From Muriicola sp. Z0-33 (GTDB lineage Bacteria; Bacteroidota; Bacteroidia; Flavobacteriales; Flavobacteriaceae), in the NCBI RefSeq assembly GCF_026126425.1, contig NZ_JAFMPW010000011.1:62001-126000 (forward strand): a DNA stretch of 64,000 nucleotides, given 5' to 3'. This document shows, piece by piece, positions 63,661 through 64,000 of this stretch. A model generated the notes under the pieces. That model ran no database searches, was not told the origin of the DNA, and saw only the letters and a program-made list of their open reading frames with translations. A program made the position numbers and the translations under genes. Numbering within the stretch: position 1 is the first letter of the stretch; the number at the start of each line of letters is the position of its first letter.

Positions 63661-63757
63661 GGCCTAAAAATAGGGAATTGTTATGCATTAAAAAAGGATG
63701 ATGCAGATCAGAATTTTGCCCGGAGCAGTCCCAGACGTATAACAAGGCTCTAACTAT

Positions 63758-64000
63758 CTACCTGGATCTTTTGGAAGTAAAGGTGTACATAATACCAAAA
63801 TTCACTGATGTCCAGCTGTCTCCATCCAATTGTATCCCGGTATAAGATAAATTCACTTCGGTCTTTGCCCCCATCATGTAACCAATAACCGGCCTGTAAT
63901 AAAGTCCGCCGTCATTACCATCATTGATGCCGACTGCCTGGCCTATTTCTCCCCCAATAGAAAATGAATTGGAGGGCCATATTCTTATCCCTGCAGCTAT
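63758..64000 (-). CDS. Outer membrane protein, C-terminal part
   Basis: A frame open to the window end covers the last 80 residues of a minus-strand gene ending at TAG 63758-63760. Alternating strands such as NSFSIGGEIGQAVGI, RPVIGYMMGAKTEVNLSYTG and WTSVNFGIMYTFTSK are typical of small beta-barrel outer membrane proteins. The penultimate strand ends in a Phe-Thr motif, followed by KRSR. The N-terminal part lies outside the window. The protein cannot be named. Confidence 0.6.
   Translation of the reverse strand: MAAGIRIWPSNSFSIGGEIGQAVGINDGNDGGLYYRPVIGYMMGAKTEVNLSYTGIQLDGDSWTSVNFGIMYTFTSKRSR

Overview
The window looks like chromosome of a marine-type flavobacterium (Bacteroidota, probably Flavobacteriaceae). 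It carries a GLPGLI-family protein, a TonB-receptor-like outer membrane barrel, DUF2807/GIN-domain and DUF4097-type surface proteins, a lipoprotein MsrB and a DUF3817 protein. Several upstream regions hold the Bacteroidota -7 element TAnnTTTG, and purine-rich ribosome sites are absent before most starts. Most of the window is ordinary housekeeping and metabolic sequence. I saw no tRNA, rRNA, insertion sequence or CRISPR array.

Layout. 1-1137 is the 3' end of dnaX. 1505-7947 (minus) is a complete, tightly packed six-gene ebo cluster (eboA to eboF), a module used in other bacteria to make or move a still unknown metabolite. 8159-15664 holds miaE, a ten-copy 7-bp tandem repeat, ppk1 with sixA, pdxH, rnz, a DUF3291 gene, a STAS-like gene, pyrB and pyrR. 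15875-19341 holds a secreted serine hydrolase, a membrane class III nucleotide cyclase and a GNAT acetyltransferase.

19490-25912 (minus) is the least explained part: three overlapping genes for proteins of 1180, 582 and 379 residues with no family I can name. The middle one has a hydrophobic, toxin-translocation-like C-terminal half. A 518-bp non-coding region with a perfect 15-bp palindrome lies upstream. This is my best candidate for an undescribed system.

26431-29303 holds monooxygenase, DoxX, AraC, SRPBCC and DUF4287/DUF5655 genes. 29764-40101 is mainly envelope and transport: a DASS symporter, an outer membrane barrel with GLPGLI partner, a secreted FG-GAP / metallo-hydrolase / five-bladed glycosidase group, and a membrane-anchored winged-helix regulator divergent from a TonB-like protein. 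40266-46046 is rpsA, a LysM (Kbp-like) gene, cmk and lon. 46247-49188 is an ECF sigma factor, its likely anti-sigma factor and two beta-helix surface proteins. 49232-59476 (minus) is an MFS transporter plus a glucan operon (glgE, maltokinase, glgB, GH31, M48 protease). 59675-64000 holds a collagen-like lipoprotein, msrB, DinB, lpdA, DUF3817, aroQ and the end of an outer membrane protein.

Working together: the ebo genes should act as one transcript. GlgE, maltokinase and GlgB make branched alpha-glucan from maltose via maltose-1-phosphate, and the GH31 enzyme may trim it. The sigma/anti-sigma/surface-protein block is a self-contained envelope-response unit.
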